From: Sedimentisphaerales bacterium
GTDB lineage: Bacteria > Planctomycetota > Phycisphaerae > Sedimentisphaerales > SM23-30
NCBI GenBank assembly: GCA_016928435.1
Contig: JAFGKT010000021.1
Coordinates: 1 to 33,078, forward strand
Length of the DNA: 33,078 nt
Direction of reading: 5' to 3'
Positions 8,722 to 16,742 of this stretch are shown here, one piece after another; positions within the stretch are counted from its first letter, which is position 1; the number at the start of each line of letters is the position of its first letter. A program made the position numbers and the translations under genes. Below the pieces are notes generated by a model. That model was not told the DNA's origin, made no database searches, and saw nothing but the letters and a program-made list of their open reading frames with translations.

Positions 8722-9915
8722 GTGTTAGCCATTCTCTTCGCTTGTGCAATGATAGGCCTCATAACCTATTGGCAAATCTTCAAACAAGGACTCTTCAGCG
8801 CCCTCATCAACGCCGTCCTCGGACTCGTAGCCGCTATCATCAGCTTCAACTACTATGAGCCGCTCGCCCAACTGCTCACCGGATTCGGACTCCAATGGCT
8901 CGCGCCCAAAACCATCTCCATGCTCGTCCTATTCATCGCATCATTCATTATCATGCGCGAAATCTTCGACCGCCTTATTCGAGGCAATATGAACTTCGTA
9001 CTTATCATCGACCGCGTCGGTGCCGCTATTTGCGGCTTTGTATTCGCGCTCACCGTTGTTGGCGTCATCGCCGTCGCCTTCCAATTGCTGCCCATTTCCC
9101 CTTCGTTCCTAATGTTCGACCGATACGCCGATGACCACGAAAATTACCAAAATGAGTCAAGCCTATTCCCCAATCCCGACGGCTTCGTACTCGCCGTGAT
9201 AGCCAACGCCTCCGATTCCACATTCTCAGGCCAAAATAACTTCGCCGCTGTCAACTCCAACTTCCTAAGAGACCTGTACCTTTCACGCATCACCCTCACC
9301 CCGGGATCACGCAATACCGCCTCCGATGATTCCTTTGCCGTCCAAGCCGCTCAGTTCTTCGACTACGACTGCCCGGTACTTCAAGCCGATGAAAGCGCCG
9401 ACCGCGACGAAGCTGTCACAACCCGGCTAATGCCCGCTCAACCTATCGATCTCGATATGAACGAAACTCTAATCATGGTAACCGTCAGACTCTCGCCCGG
9501 GGCCGGAGATCAACCTGGAGCCGCCGACGAAGATGGTAAAATCCGTGTCCCCATGGCTAACTTCCGACTCGTAGGTAACTCACCGTCAGGACTGCCTGAA
9601 GATACCGTCATAAGATACCCAGTTGGTGTATTCATCAACGAATCTCTAACTCATGTCGTCACCGACCAACAAGGCAACGTCATGCGTACCGAAAACAGTC
9701 GCGAAGATATCACCGTCACCGTACCCCAAGCCCTCGTAGCATATAAACTCGACCAAGGCCAAGTCTTCTCCGGCGCCGCAACCATCAACCTCGTCTTCGC
9801 TTGGCCCACCAGCTCAAACGACCCACAAAGACTACAACCTCAACCAACATACATCCAGTTCCGACGCTCATCAACCAAGCCCGTCCCCCAAATCACCGCG
9901 CCAACCAACAACTAA
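8722..9915 (+). CDS. CvpA-like multi-pass membrane protein with a periplasmic C-terminal domain
   Basis: 397 residues. Four hydrophobic segments lie in the first about 120 residues (about 1-20, 25-45, 60-80 and 92-120), with the spacing and the LINAVLGLVAAIISF type of sequence seen in CvpA/colicin V production family proteins. The remaining about 270 residues are soluble, acidic and without cysteine clusters, and I do not recognise the domain; repeated beta-type patterns suggest an extracytoplasmic domain. The start is GTG 8722, chosen because AAGGAG lies 7 bases upstream. It is 48 bp after the GspE-like gene, so probably in one transcript with it. The CvpA link is based on topology and N-terminal resemblance only; the function is unknown. 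Confidence 0.6.
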   Translation: MLAILFACAMIGLITYWQIFKQGLFSALINAVLGLVAAIISFNYYEPLAQLLTGFGLQWLAPKTISMLVLFIASFIIMREIFDRLIRGNMNFVLIIDRVGAAICGFVFALTVVGVIAVAFQLLPISPSFLMFDRYADDHENYQNESSLFPNPDGFVLAVIANASDSTFSGQNNFAAVNSNFLRDLYLSRITLTPGSRNTASDDSFAVQAAQFFDYDCPVLQADESADRDEAVTTRLMPAQPIDLDMNETLIMVTVRLSPGAGDQPGAADEDGKIRVPMANFRLVGNSPSGLPEDTVIRYPVGVFINESLTHVVTDQQGNVMRTENSREDITVTVPQALVAYKLDQGQVFSGAATINLVFAWPTSSNDPQRLQPQPTYIQFRRSSTKPVPQITAPTNN

Positions 9916-9932
9916 ACCACCATCACCCTTAC

Positions 9933-9964
9933 ACAAAATTAGCCCCCTGACCCGTCAGGGGGTT
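9933..9964 (-). repeat. R1 hairpin repeat, copy A
   Basis: CCCCCTGAC / GTCAGGGGG arms (9943-9951 and 9954-9962) form a 9-bp inverted repeat with an adjoining AGCC and an A/T tail. Read on the minus strand it is AACCCCCTGACGGGTCAGGG followed by GGCTAATTTTGTG. Near-identical copies lie at 17928-17960 and 32951-32983. It sits just after the CvpA-like stop and could act as a hairpin at the 3' end of that transcript. A related GC-rich patch (CCCCCTGACCCGGGGTC) follows at 10013-10029, just before the PBP start. Confidence 0.75.
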
Positions 9965-10050
9965 CTAGCCAAAGAAAAAAATAATCCCAATAATTCCCAA
10001 AACCATCTCATCCCCCCTGACCCGGGGTCGCCCAAACCAAGTACGATAAA

Positions 10051-12204
10051 TTGTTCCAACAGAGGCTAAAAATCCTGTTCATAATCATCGGCTTGACCAT
10101 GGCGATGCTCGTCGCCCGATTGGCCTGGCTCCAGATACATTGTGCCGATAAGTACAACACCTACGTTCAAGAATTCCTCGATCGGCCCGGCCGGCTCCTC
10201 GAAACCGTTCGCGGTACCATCTACGACTGCAACCTCAAACCTATCGCACTCGACCGACCCGCCTTCGACCTCTGCCTCCACTACGATATCACCCGTATCT
10301 ATGACCCACGCTTCTGGGACATCCAAGCAATCCGCTTCTTCTCCGGCGAAAACCAAACAGGCCTGCCCCACAACCAAGCACGCAGCTACCTCGCCCGCCG
10401 GTTCCATCTCAACGACGCCGAAATCTCATCCATCATCCAAAACCACAGCGTCAACAACCGCATACCGCTCGCCGCCATCCGCCAGGTCCTGCTCGAAAAA
10501 GCTAACTCACTCATCACCGAACTCGCTCAAGCCTGCCGCATCCCCGTCGAGCAACTCCTCGAACCCATCGACCAAATCAACAATCGCGTTTATGACCGAC
10601 GCCTCGCCCGCGCCCGACGCGTCTATTACGACAACCACCCCGACATCACCTACACCCCCGCCGCTAACATCGCCGAACTCACCGCCGATTTCCAACGGCT
10701 TATCCCAGACCCTCAGCAGCAGCTCTACCTCATCAGCCAATGCGACATCCTCGAAATGCACCAGCCTCATACCGCCCTCCACGATATCTCCAGCTTTATC
10801 GCTCTTGACATCGAAGCCGGATTCGTCGGCTCATTCCTCGCCTCCGACACCAACCGCCCCATTACCATCCGCTCCACCACCTCACGTGAATTCCCCTACA
10901 ATGACATCGCCTGCCACATCATCGGCCAGCTAGGACCAACATCACCAGACCCCTGCGCCGAAACCCTCGACGATCCTCCAACTCCCCAACAGCTATACGC
11001 CTACCGCAACGACGACCGACAAGGAAGCTGGGGCATAGAAGCTGCCTTCGAACCATACCTCAGAGGCCAAAGAGGATACGTCCGCTACGATATCGACCAC
11101 CAAATCGTCGAACGAATAGACCCACTGCCCGGCCAAGACGTTTACCTCACCATAGACATCGAACTACAACGAGCCATCCAAAACCTCTTCGAAACCCAAG
11201 GCCAAATCGGCGCCGCCGTCGTCATCGATGTCCCCACCGCCGAAGTCCGAGCCGCCGTCTCCATACCAACCTTCGACCTCAACACTTACTACCAAACCGA
11301 AAACTACCATCTCATCACCCTCCAAATGCCCAATCTCTATTGGGTAAATCGCGCCTTCGACCTGCCCTACCAACCCGGATCAACCAGCAAACCATCACTA
11401 TTGCTCGCAGGCCTCGAACTCGGCATCGTCAACGAAAACACCACTTTCTTCTGTCCACCCCGCGACGACTCCAAACCTCCGCCCCAATGCTGGTCACCAA
11501 ACGGCCACCGCGATATCGCCCTCCACCGAGCCATCCGCGAAAGCTGCAACACCTACTTCATCCGCATCGCCGAACTCGCAGACAACCAACAACTTTTAGA
11601 ATTCTACAACCGCCTAGGGTTCGGCCGCCGAATCCTCGCTTGGCCAAACTCCCAAATCGCCCAAGCCGCCGAAAACGCCTTAGACGAAACCGCAGGCCAT
11701 CTTCCCCCACCCTCCCTCAGCGAATTCCGATTCCTTGGCATAGGTCGAGGTGGTTTCGACGCCTCAGTTCTCCAAATGGCAAACAGCATGGCAACCATCG
11801 CCCGCGACGGCGTATTCGTACCCCCCACCCTCGTTCGTATGCCCGCCGCTCAGCAACCCCCCGACCGCGTCGCTTCCCGCCCTCATGACATCCAACTAAT
11901 CCAAGATGCCATGCAAGCAGTAATCTACCACCCACGAGGCACCGGCTACGATGCCTTCAACCCCATACCCTGGACCACCGACCAACTAACCCTATTCGGC
12001 AAAACCGGCTCAACCGCCAACGCCCTCTTTACCTGCTTCGCAAGAACCCCCGACAACCGCGCAATCGCCCTGGCAGTCCTAATCCAAACCGAAAACCTAC
12101 CCGAAGCCGCCCACGGCGGAACAACCGCCGCCCCCGTCGCCCGAGACATCCTCCTAATCCTAGCAAACCACGGCTACCTCCCCCAACCAGCATACCCCCA
12201 ATAA
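10051..12204 (+). CDS. Class B penicillin-binding protein, PBP2/MrdA type (peptidoglycan transpeptidase)
   Basis: A 717-residue bitopic enzyme that cross-links peptidoglycan in the periplasm. An N-terminal signal anchor (RLKILFIIIGLTMAMLVARLAW) is followed by the PBP dimerisation region (LDRPGRLLETVRGTIYDCNLKPIA, 43-66) and a transpeptidase domain beginning around LPGQDVYLTIDIELQ. All three catalytic motifs are intact: STSK with nucleophile Ser444 and Lys447, SCN (498-500) and KTGS (651-654). Start is TTG 10051; upstream the frame is open only to a stop at 10018 and has no ATG, and this start gives a proper short cytoplasmic tail. No Shine-Dalgarno is visible. mreBCD, rodA and mraY are not nearby, so PBP2 versus FtsI (PBP3) cannot be settled from context. 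Confidence 0.9.
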   Translation: MFQQRLKILFIIIGLTMAMLVARLAWLQIHCADKYNTYVQEFLDRPGRLLETVRGTIYDCNLKPIALDRPAFDLCLHYDITRIYDPRFWDIQAIRFFSGENQTGLPHNQARSYLARRFHLNDAEISSIIQNHSVNNRIPLAAIRQVLLEKANSLITELAQACRIPVEQLLEPIDQINNRVYDRRLARARRVYYDNHPDITYTPAANIAELTADFQRLIPDPQQQLYLISQCDILEMHQPHTALHDISSFIALDIEAGFVGSFLASDTNRPITIRSTTSREFPYNDIACHIIGQLGPTSPDPCAETLDDPPTPQQLYAYRNDDRQGSWGIEAAFEPYLRGQRGYVRYDIDHQIVERIDPLPGQDVYLTIDIELQRAIQNLFETQGQIGAAVVIDVPTAEVRAAVSIPTFDLNTYYQTENYHLITLQMPNLYWVNRAFDLPYQPGSTSKPSLLLAGLELGIVNENTTFFCPPRDDSKPPPQCWSPNGHRDIALHRAIRESCNTYFIRIAELADNQQLLEFYNRLGFGRRILAWPNSQIAQAAENALDETAGHLPPPSLSEFRFLGIGRGGFDASVLQMANSMATIARDGVFVPPTLVRMPAAQQPPDRVASRPHDIQLIQDAMQAVIYHPRGTGYDAFNPIPWTTDQLTLFGKTGSTANALFTCFARTPDNRAIALAVLIQTENLPEAAHGGTTAAPVARDILLILANHGYLPQPAYPQ

Positions 12205-12691
12205 CCCCCCTGGGCCATGCCCGCCGTCTGTTTTATGCTGTCCAAAACCAAATAGGAAAAAGCCCACCAAACCCATATCCGTACCTGCCCCGCATTTGGC
12301 AAACGAATTCATAATCCGCGCCAATCAGCGAAATCCGCGGTTTCAAATATACTGTCATACTCCTTATAGTAATCTACGCCATAATCGACTTCTCACGGCC
12401 ATTCTTTCCTTCAAGTTTTGCTAACAGAAAACCCGATAAGTCCGATAATCTATTATTGTGTTTTTCACACCCGTCGCCCGACCCCAACGCTCCTAAAAAC
12501 CCCAAAATCAAACCCAAATATCAGCATCGAAAAACCATCCGACCACACAATCGCTTTTATATTTGCCTAAATCTCTATTATGCGGTAAACATCTTATATT
12601 AAACGTCTTAACCATGCTTGGCTTACCCAGCAACCTGCTCAGCCCGCTCTAACCCAAGCATCAAGCCCAGCAAACAACCAAGAGTATTACC
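12205..12691. other. Non-coding gap with repeat fragments
   Basis: 487 bp without a credible gene. GGGCCATGCCCGCCGT at 12212-12227 is an exact reverse-complement match to 27003-27018 (R3 family). CAATCAGCGAAATCCGCGGT at 12322-12341 belongs to the same kind of short repeat as the block near 1466. TTGCCT (12563-12568) and the AT-rich run to about 12600 might include the promoter of the following gene, but no convincing -10/-35 pair stands out. Confidence 0.45.
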
Positions 12692-14119
12692 ATGAACCCA
12701 AAATCTCACACATCCTTCCAACTGGTAATGGCAATAATTCTGATTATTATGGTCGGCCCACTGGCAATCGCCCAGACTCCACCCCAAGCCGCATACCAGC
12801 AACCTCAACCAAACCTCTACCGCACCACAGCCCCCGCGCAGTCCGCTCCCAGCACCATCGTTCGCAGCCCAAACCTCCAGCTCACCTACCAAATCCAAGA
12901 TGTCGCCCCCGCTGATCTCGACCGCGTCGAAATCTGGTACGCCACCCCCGACAGCTCTTATCAACTTTACGGCTACGATTCCGACCTAACCAGCCCCGCC
13001 TCATTCGTCGCGCCAGGCGACGGCACATACAGAATCCTAATCGTCGCCGTAGATCGTTACCAGCAGCGCTCCCAAAACCTAAATCCATACCCCACAGATC
13101 ACGGCCAAATCATCCCATTCGACACCCCAGCCCACGTCACCGTACTCGTCGATTCATTCCGCCCCCAGCTTTTCCTCTACAGCCCCCGCGAAAACTACCC
13201 CGAATACGCCCAACGCACCCTACGCGTCCAATGGGCCGGCGCCGACCATAATCTCGCCGAAAATCCCGTCCAACTCTTCTACCAGCAGCCCGGAGACCCC
13301 GCCTGGACCCCCATCCACCAACCAATGCCCGCGATCGGCGAATACAATTGGCAATTCCCACCCCAACTCTCAGGCCAAACGCTAATCAAAGCCGTCATCA
13401 TCGACAACGCCGGCAACAGCACCACCGAATACTCCGGCTGGATCAATATCACCTCCGTCGCACCAACCCAAACGCAACCTGCCGCCCCAACCCAAAACAT
13501 CAACCCAACCCCTAACTCAACCACCACCGCCCCCGTCTCAACTCCAGTAACACAAACCCCATCAGCCAATCCTCAACCTCAAAACGTATCCATCACCACC
13601 ACCCAGCCCGATCAACCCAATGTCATCCCTCAACCGCAAAACTACAACACCCAAGCCGCCAACGAATGGTTCAATCGCGGCCAACTCCACATCCAACGCT
13701 TCGAATGGCCCGACGCCGTTTACGCTTTCGAGCAATCTCTCCAATACGACCCCACCAGCCTGCAAACCCGCATGTCCCTCGCCGACGCCTACTACCGCCT
13801 CGGCCAATACCCCCAAGCTCAACACCAATACGAACTCGTACTCCAACTCGAACCCAACACCACCGCAGCCCTCCGTCAACTCGCTCATGTCCATCAAGCC
13901 GCAGGACAATACCCACAAGCACAGCAAGCCCTCGACCACCTCCTAAACATCAATAGCGAAGATTGGCACGCCTGGCTCCTACGCGGCGACAACGCCGACC
14001 GAATGGGCAACCGCACCCTGGCACTCGACTCCTGGCAGATCGCCGCTAACGGCGCCGCCCAATCAATGCCCGCCGTCGCCCAAATGGCCCAACAACGAAT
14101 CAGTCAATATCGCCCATAA
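12692..14119 (+). CDS. Secreted TPR-repeat protein
   Basis: 475 residues. An N-terminal signal peptide (hydrophobic core LVMAIILIIMVGPLAIA, likely cleavage after AIAQ or nearby) exports it to the periplasm or outside. Residues about 60-250 look like beta-sandwich modules (VDRYQQRSQNLNPY, LIKAVIIDNAGNSTTEYSGW). A Pro/Thr/Gln-rich linker covers about 255-320. At least three tetratricopeptide repeats then run to the end, beginning near ANEWFNRGQLHIQRFEWPDA and including DAYYRLGQYPQAQHQYELVL. TPR units mediate protein-protein contacts. It precedes holA by 49 bp and shares the periplasmic, low-complexity style of the lipoprotein after holA. No enzymatic motif is visible; the role is unknown. Confidence 0.8.
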   Translation: MNPKSHTSFQLVMAIILIIMVGPLAIAQTPPQAAYQQPQPNLYRTTAPAQSAPSTIVRSPNLQLTYQIQDVAPADLDRVEIWYATPDSSYQLYGYDSDLTSPASFVAPGDGTYRILIVAVDRYQQRSQNLNPYPTDHGQIIPFDTPAHVTVLVDSFRPQLFLYSPRENYPEYAQRTLRVQWAGADHNLAENPVQLFYQQPGDPAWTPIHQPMPAIGEYNWQFPPQLSGQTLIKAVIIDNAGNSTTEYSGWINITSVAPTQTQPAAPTQNINPTPNSTTTAPVSTPVTQTPSANPQPQNVSITTTQPDQPNVIPQPQNYNTQAANEWFNRGQLHIQRFEWPDAVYAFEQSLQYDPTSLQTRMSLADAYYRLGQYPQAQHQYELVLQLEPNTTAALRQLAHVHQAAGQYPQAQQALDHLLNINSEDWHAWLLRGDNADRMGNRTLALDSWQIAANGAAQSMPAVAQMAQQRISQYRP

Positions 14120-14168
14120 ATCCACCTTAAAACCACAAACAATAAATCGAACCCAGTTCACCATAATC

Positions 14169-15188
14169 ATGGCCGCCAAGAAAACAACAAACTCAACACC
14201 CGCGAAACTGCCCATATACGTAGTCTCCGGCAAAGACCGACGCCGCGCCGCCGACCAGGTCCAGCAACTCATCGACCTAATCCTCGCTGATGCCGACCCC
14301 CAAGTCTCCCTCAGTTCCTACGAAGGCGCCAACGTCCAAATCGCCGACGTCCTCGATGAACTCCGCACCCTGCCCTTTCTCTCACCCTGCCGTCTCGTCG
14401 TCGTCAAAGAAGCCGACCCTTTCATCACCAAGTATCGTTCCGCCCTCGAAGACTACCTCGAATCTCCCTCAGCGACCGGCATACTGCTGCTCATGGCGGA
14501 CAGCTTCCCCAAAACCACCAAGCTCGCCAAAAAAACCGCCCAGATCGGAAAAATCGTCGCCTGCGACCCCATCAAACCTTACCAAATCCCTGAGTTCCTA
14601 ACCCAATACGCCCGCGACCAGCATCAACTGACCCTCGCCAAGACCACCGCCCAACTCCTCCAGGAACTCATCGGCGACGAGCCTGGCATGTTAATCAGCG
14701 AAATCGACAAACTCGCCGTATATCTCGCCGACCCCGATAAACCCACCAACAAAATCACCCCCCAAGCCGTCAATGCCCTCGTAGGCCAAAACCGTCAATA
14801 CAACGTCTTCAATGTCATCGACGCCATGACCGCCGGCAAAACCACCGTCGCCTTAACCCAACTCGAAAAAATGTTCAACCAGGACCGCGACGCTCAATAT
14901 ACCGTCGTCGGCGCCTTCGCTTGGCATTTCCGTCGCCTCTATAACGCTCGCATACTGCTCGACCAGCGCGTATCGCCCGCCTCTGTCCCCAAGCAAGTAG
15001 GCGTATGGCTCCACCCCGAACAGTTCATCAAGCAAGCCCAAACCCTCAATCTCGCTAATATAGCTATCATCTTACGTCAATTAATGAACATCGATTACCA
15101 ATCAAAGTCCGGCGGAATGACCGCTCAGTTCGGAATCGAACAACTAATCCTAAAATTCTGTACCCAACCCCGAACCAAAACCGGATAA
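14169..15188 (+). CDS. holA: DNA polymerase III delta subunit
   Basis: 339 residues. HolA is the clamp-loader subunit that opens the beta sliding clamp. The protein opens with the family's short N-terminal segment (LPIYVVSGKDRRRAADQVQQ, cognate of the degenerate P-loop), then has the LRTLPFLSPCRLVVVKEADPF stretch, GILLLMADSFPKTTKLAKK, the PYQIPEFLTQYA region, the EPGMLISEIDKLAVYL motif and the C-terminal YNVFNVIDAMTAGKTTVAL and collar helices. Length is as expected. ATG 14169 gives a basic, Lys/Thr-rich lead of about 13 residues before the conserved core. In many genomes holA lies next to lptE; here it lies between a secreted TPR gene and a lipoprotein gene, a loosely comparable setting. Confidence 0.92.
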   Translation: MAAKKTTNSTPAKLPIYVVSGKDRRRAADQVQQLIDLILADADPQVSLSSYEGANVQIADVLDELRTLPFLSPCRLVVVKEADPFITKYRSALEDYLESPSATGILLLMADSFPKTTKLAKKTAQIGKIVACDPIKPYQIPEFLTQYARDQHQLTLAKTTAQLLQELIGDEPGMLISEIDKLAVYLADPDKPTNKITPQAVNALVGQNRQYNVFNVIDAMTAGKTTVALTQLEKMFNQDRDAQYTVVGAFAWHFRRLYNARILLDQRVSPASVPKQVGVWLHPEQFIKQAQTLNLANIAIILRQLMNIDYQSKSGGMTAQFGIEQLILKFCTQPRTKTG

Positions 15189-15201
15189 CTAAATTTATCA
15201 T

Positions 15202-15218
15202 ACCCGACTTAATCGGGT
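15202..15218. promoter_or_regulatory. Short inverted repeat after holA
   Basis: ACCCGA-CTTAA-TCGGGT, a perfect 6-bp inverted repeat 14 bases after the holA stop. No T tract follows, so it is a weak terminator candidate at best; an operator for the lipoprotein gene is the alternative. Confidence 0.25.
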
Positions 15219-15304
15219 CTCTAACATAATATGACCAATGAAAGGATTCATTCCCGCAAAGGCGCCGAATCCAGTATAACATAAGCATGGAGGCTTACAT
15301 AAAA

Positions 15305-16672
15305 ATGACTCATTCACACCTCAACTCGCACCATCTGCGTAAACCCAACCACCACCTCATCATTCTCGCGATACTAATCGCTCTGCTCATCTTCGCTCTT
15401 GCTGGTTGCGATATGTTCCAACAGTCTCCCTATCCCCGCCAAATCGACGCCTCACAACAGCCTCCTTATGGAACAACCGGATCAGCCCAACCCGCTCAGC
15501 CGAATAATCAGACCCAACCCAATCCGTATCTCGCACCATCGCCGCAAACCAACCCTTACCTCAACAGCCCCGACACCACGCAAGTCGCCAACCCCAACAA
15601 TTACAACCCTCAGCAGCCCACCCAACAACCTTATCCCAATCAGCCCCAATACGCCGCCCAAAACCCCTACCCAAACCAACAGCCTTACACCACCGCCCCT
15701 CAAAACCCAAACTATCAAAGCCCAACTCCGCGCGTCACCGGCGTCAGCGTTATCGCTGCCACGCCCGCTCAGCCAGTTACCACTACCACTCCGCCGCCGC
15801 CCATGCCCGCTTCGGTAAACCCAACCTATCATCAACCCAGCCAGTCCACCGCCAACTCACAGCCCGACTTCTCCGCCCACCTCACCAACGTTTCTGTCCC
15901 CGCTCAGCCCAACCAAACTCCTACTATCATCGTCCAGCAACCCGCTGCCCAGCCCGACCCCGCTGATAGTGTCGAGCAGACCATCACCACTCTAGAACGG
16001 CTCATCGCGGACGACCCCGAAAACTACACCGCTCAATTGGCTCTCCAACTCCTCCATGCCACCTACAGCCAAGAAGAAAACACCAATACCGAAATCCCTA
16101 ATCTCACTCCCGAACAGCAAGCCCGCGCGCAACAAGTCGCCGACGCTATGATGCTCGCCGTCCGCGCCGCCGGCCAACAAGGCCAATCCAACCCCGAACT
16201 CGCCAATCAAGCCCTCCAAGCCCTACAACAGCTAACTAGCCAAGTCGCCCAAAATGCAGATCTGAATATCGCTAAGGTTGAACTATGCTCCCGCGTCGAC
16301 GGGTTCGGCCGATACGAAGTCATCCCCCAAACCACCCTCGCATCAGGCCAACCACAAAGAGTACTCGTTTATTGCGAACTACAAAACTTCCAAAGCCAAA
16401 TCGACGCCCAAGGCCGATACCTCACCAGACTCCGAGCCACCATCACCTTCTACAACTCCAACTTCGATGTCCTAGCACAACGCGCCGACGATGTCACCGA
16501 TATTCCTTCGTTCAATCAACGTCATGACTTCTTCCTCCGCGGCGCCCTCGACCTGCCCGCCCTGGCACCAGGCCAATATCAAGTCGTAGTCAGAATCGAA
16601 GACCTAACCGCACAAAAAATCGCCGACGCCCGCGTAGAATTCGAAGTCAACCCAACCGCCACCCAACCCTAA
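15305..16672 (+). CDS. Pro/Gln-rich lipoprotein
   Basis: 455 residues from ATG 15305. That start is preferred because GGAGG lies 11 bases upstream; an in-frame ATG at 15287 would put this site inside the gene and has no site of its own. A lipoprotein signal is clear: basic His-rich N-terminus, hydrophobic core LIILAILIALLIFALAGC and lipobox cysteine C35. Residues about 40-230 are low complexity (Pro, Gln, Asn, Tyr), probably a flexible spacer. The C-terminal about 130 residues contain a folded domain with alternating beta pattern (KVELCSRVDGFGRYEV to ARVEFEVN) that I do not recognise; a helical, Gln-rich stretch precedes it. Function unknown. The strand composition is strongly C/A-biased right up to its stop, where the sign of the skew changes. 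Confidence 0.83.
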   Translation: MTHSHLNSHHLRKPNHHLIILAILIALLIFALAGCDMFQQSPYPRQIDASQQPPYGTTGSAQPAQPNNQTQPNPYLAPSPQTNPYLNSPDTTQVANPNNYNPQQPTQQPYPNQPQYAAQNPYPNQQPYTTAPQNPNYQSPTPRVTGVSVIAATPAQPVTTTTPPPPMPASVNPTYHQPSQSTANSQPDFSAHLTNVSVPAQPNQTPTIIVQQPAAQPDPADSVEQTITTLERLIADDPENYTAQLALQLLHATYSQEENTNTEIPNLTPEQQARAQQVADAMMLAVRAAGQQGQSNPELANQALQALQQLTSQVAQNADLNIAKVELCSRVDGFGRYEVIPQTTLASGQPQRVLVYCELQNFQSQIDAQGRYLTRLRATITFYNSNFDVLAQRADDVTDIPSFNQRHDFFLRGALDLPALAPGQYQVVVRIEDLTAQKIADARVEFEVNPTATQP

Positions 16673-16682
16673 CCCCAAAAAA

Positions 16683-16732
16683 GTGTCACCCATGTCGTAG
16701 GTATAAACTGTAACCCATGTTTCGGTTGACAC
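16683..16732. mobile_element. Possible terminal remnant of an IS481-like element
   Basis: The spacer has TGTCACCCATGT (16684-16695) and TGTAACCCATGT (16709-16720), two 12-mers with one difference, 25 bp apart. They are bounded by an inverted pair GTGTCA (16683-16688) and TGACAC (16727-16732). This pattern resembles the terminal, transposase-binding repeats of IS481-family elements. No transposase gene is present, so at most a solo end remains. The match is from memory of the family, not from a search. Confidence 0.42.
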
Positions 16733-16742
16733 AGGAATTACG

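Noticed and set aside
16673-16742. DnaA-box search at the skew junction
   Set aside because: No TTATCCACA-type box is present; the nearest, TTGACACA, belongs to the inverted pair of the IS-like remnant. The origin idea therefore rests on skew alone.
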